Assembly (NCBI RefSeq): GCF_000764225.1
Contig: NZ_JQED01000047.1
Span: 62,001 to 126,000, forward strand
DNA length: 64,000 nucleotides
Direction: 5' to 3'
Source: Colwellia psychrerythraea
GTDB taxonomy: Bacteria > Pseudomonadota > Gammaproteobacteria > Enterobacterales > Alteromonadaceae
Shown here: positions 63,908 to 64,000 of the stretch, in pieces
Numbering within the stretch: position 1 is the first letter of the stretch
How the letters are laid out: each line of letters begins with the position of its first letter
Program-made: the position numbers and the translations under genes
The notes under the pieces: model-generated
Told to the model about the DNA's origin: nothing
Seen by the model: only the letters and a program-made list of their open reading frames with translations
Database searches by the model: none

Positions 63908-64000
63908 TAGTCTAATTGTGATTAATTATATCACCCTAAAAGATGCAGCAATCATTCATACGAACAAGTCACTAAATTCTGTAATTAACGGGCAGCAATC

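Overview
The window looks like chromosome of a marine gammaproteobacterium of the order Alteromonadales, close to Colwellia or Thalassotalea. Reasons: AT-rich DNA, a large TonB-dependent receptor, TMAO respiration genes in the enterobacterial/Shewanella arrangement, dispersed palindromic repeats starting TATACCCGTTACC, and small MITEs of kinds I associate with this order. No rRNA, tRNA or CRISPR array was seen. The genus is inference.

Layout. 1-531: end of a MITE and a 33-codon uvrB remnant. 532-16848: ordinary chromosomal genes (TonB receptor, Shewanella-like phosphatase, S41 peptidase, lipase plus its foldase, alkaline phosphatase, a winged-helix/beta-propeller regulator, L-serine dehydratase). 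17154-37125: the TMAO reductase locus, torF-torE-torC-torA-torD on the minus strand and torS/torT/torR further right. torR is in two pieces: its first ~28 codons lie at 23205 on the plus strand and the rest at 37125-36205 on the minus strand. Flipping the ~13.8 kb between them restores the usual divergent torR / torC order. torR also carries a 264-bp MITE and torD a frameshift, so TMAO respiration seems to be decaying. Inside the flipped block are transposase remnants, a PhnD-PAS-GAF-GGDEF-EAL protein with an in-frame stop, and an Aer-like chemoreceptor.

37394-44040: a junk-rich mobile zone with a tyrosine recombinase, a Tn3-family transposase remnant cut by an IS1182-family element, and an IS110/IS1111-type element with an amber stop in its transposase.

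44355-53376: a zinc-starvation cluster. A perfect 26-bp Zur-box-like palindrome precedes a COG0523 GTPase, DUF1826, ZrgA-like DUF2796, Zur, a MerC-like protein, HisI and PyrC paralogs, a protein resembling iota-class carbonic anhydrase, a SEC-C mini-protein, and a divergent DUF3299 / ABC ATPase / FtsX-type permease set. It reads as zinc import plus back-up or zinc-sparing enzymes.

53521-60261: a four-gene SMC system related to Wadjet/MksBEFG (toprim nuclease, SMC, kleisin-like and MksE-like subunits) with a divergent WYL-domain regulator of the BrxR/CapW kind and paired operator-like palindromes. This is the best candidate for an interesting defence system. 60662-63907: small plasmid-like genes between an IS5-family element and another MITE copy. 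The MITEs at 1, 36597, 49620 and 63644 share their terminal repeats with that IS, which is their likely source of transposase.
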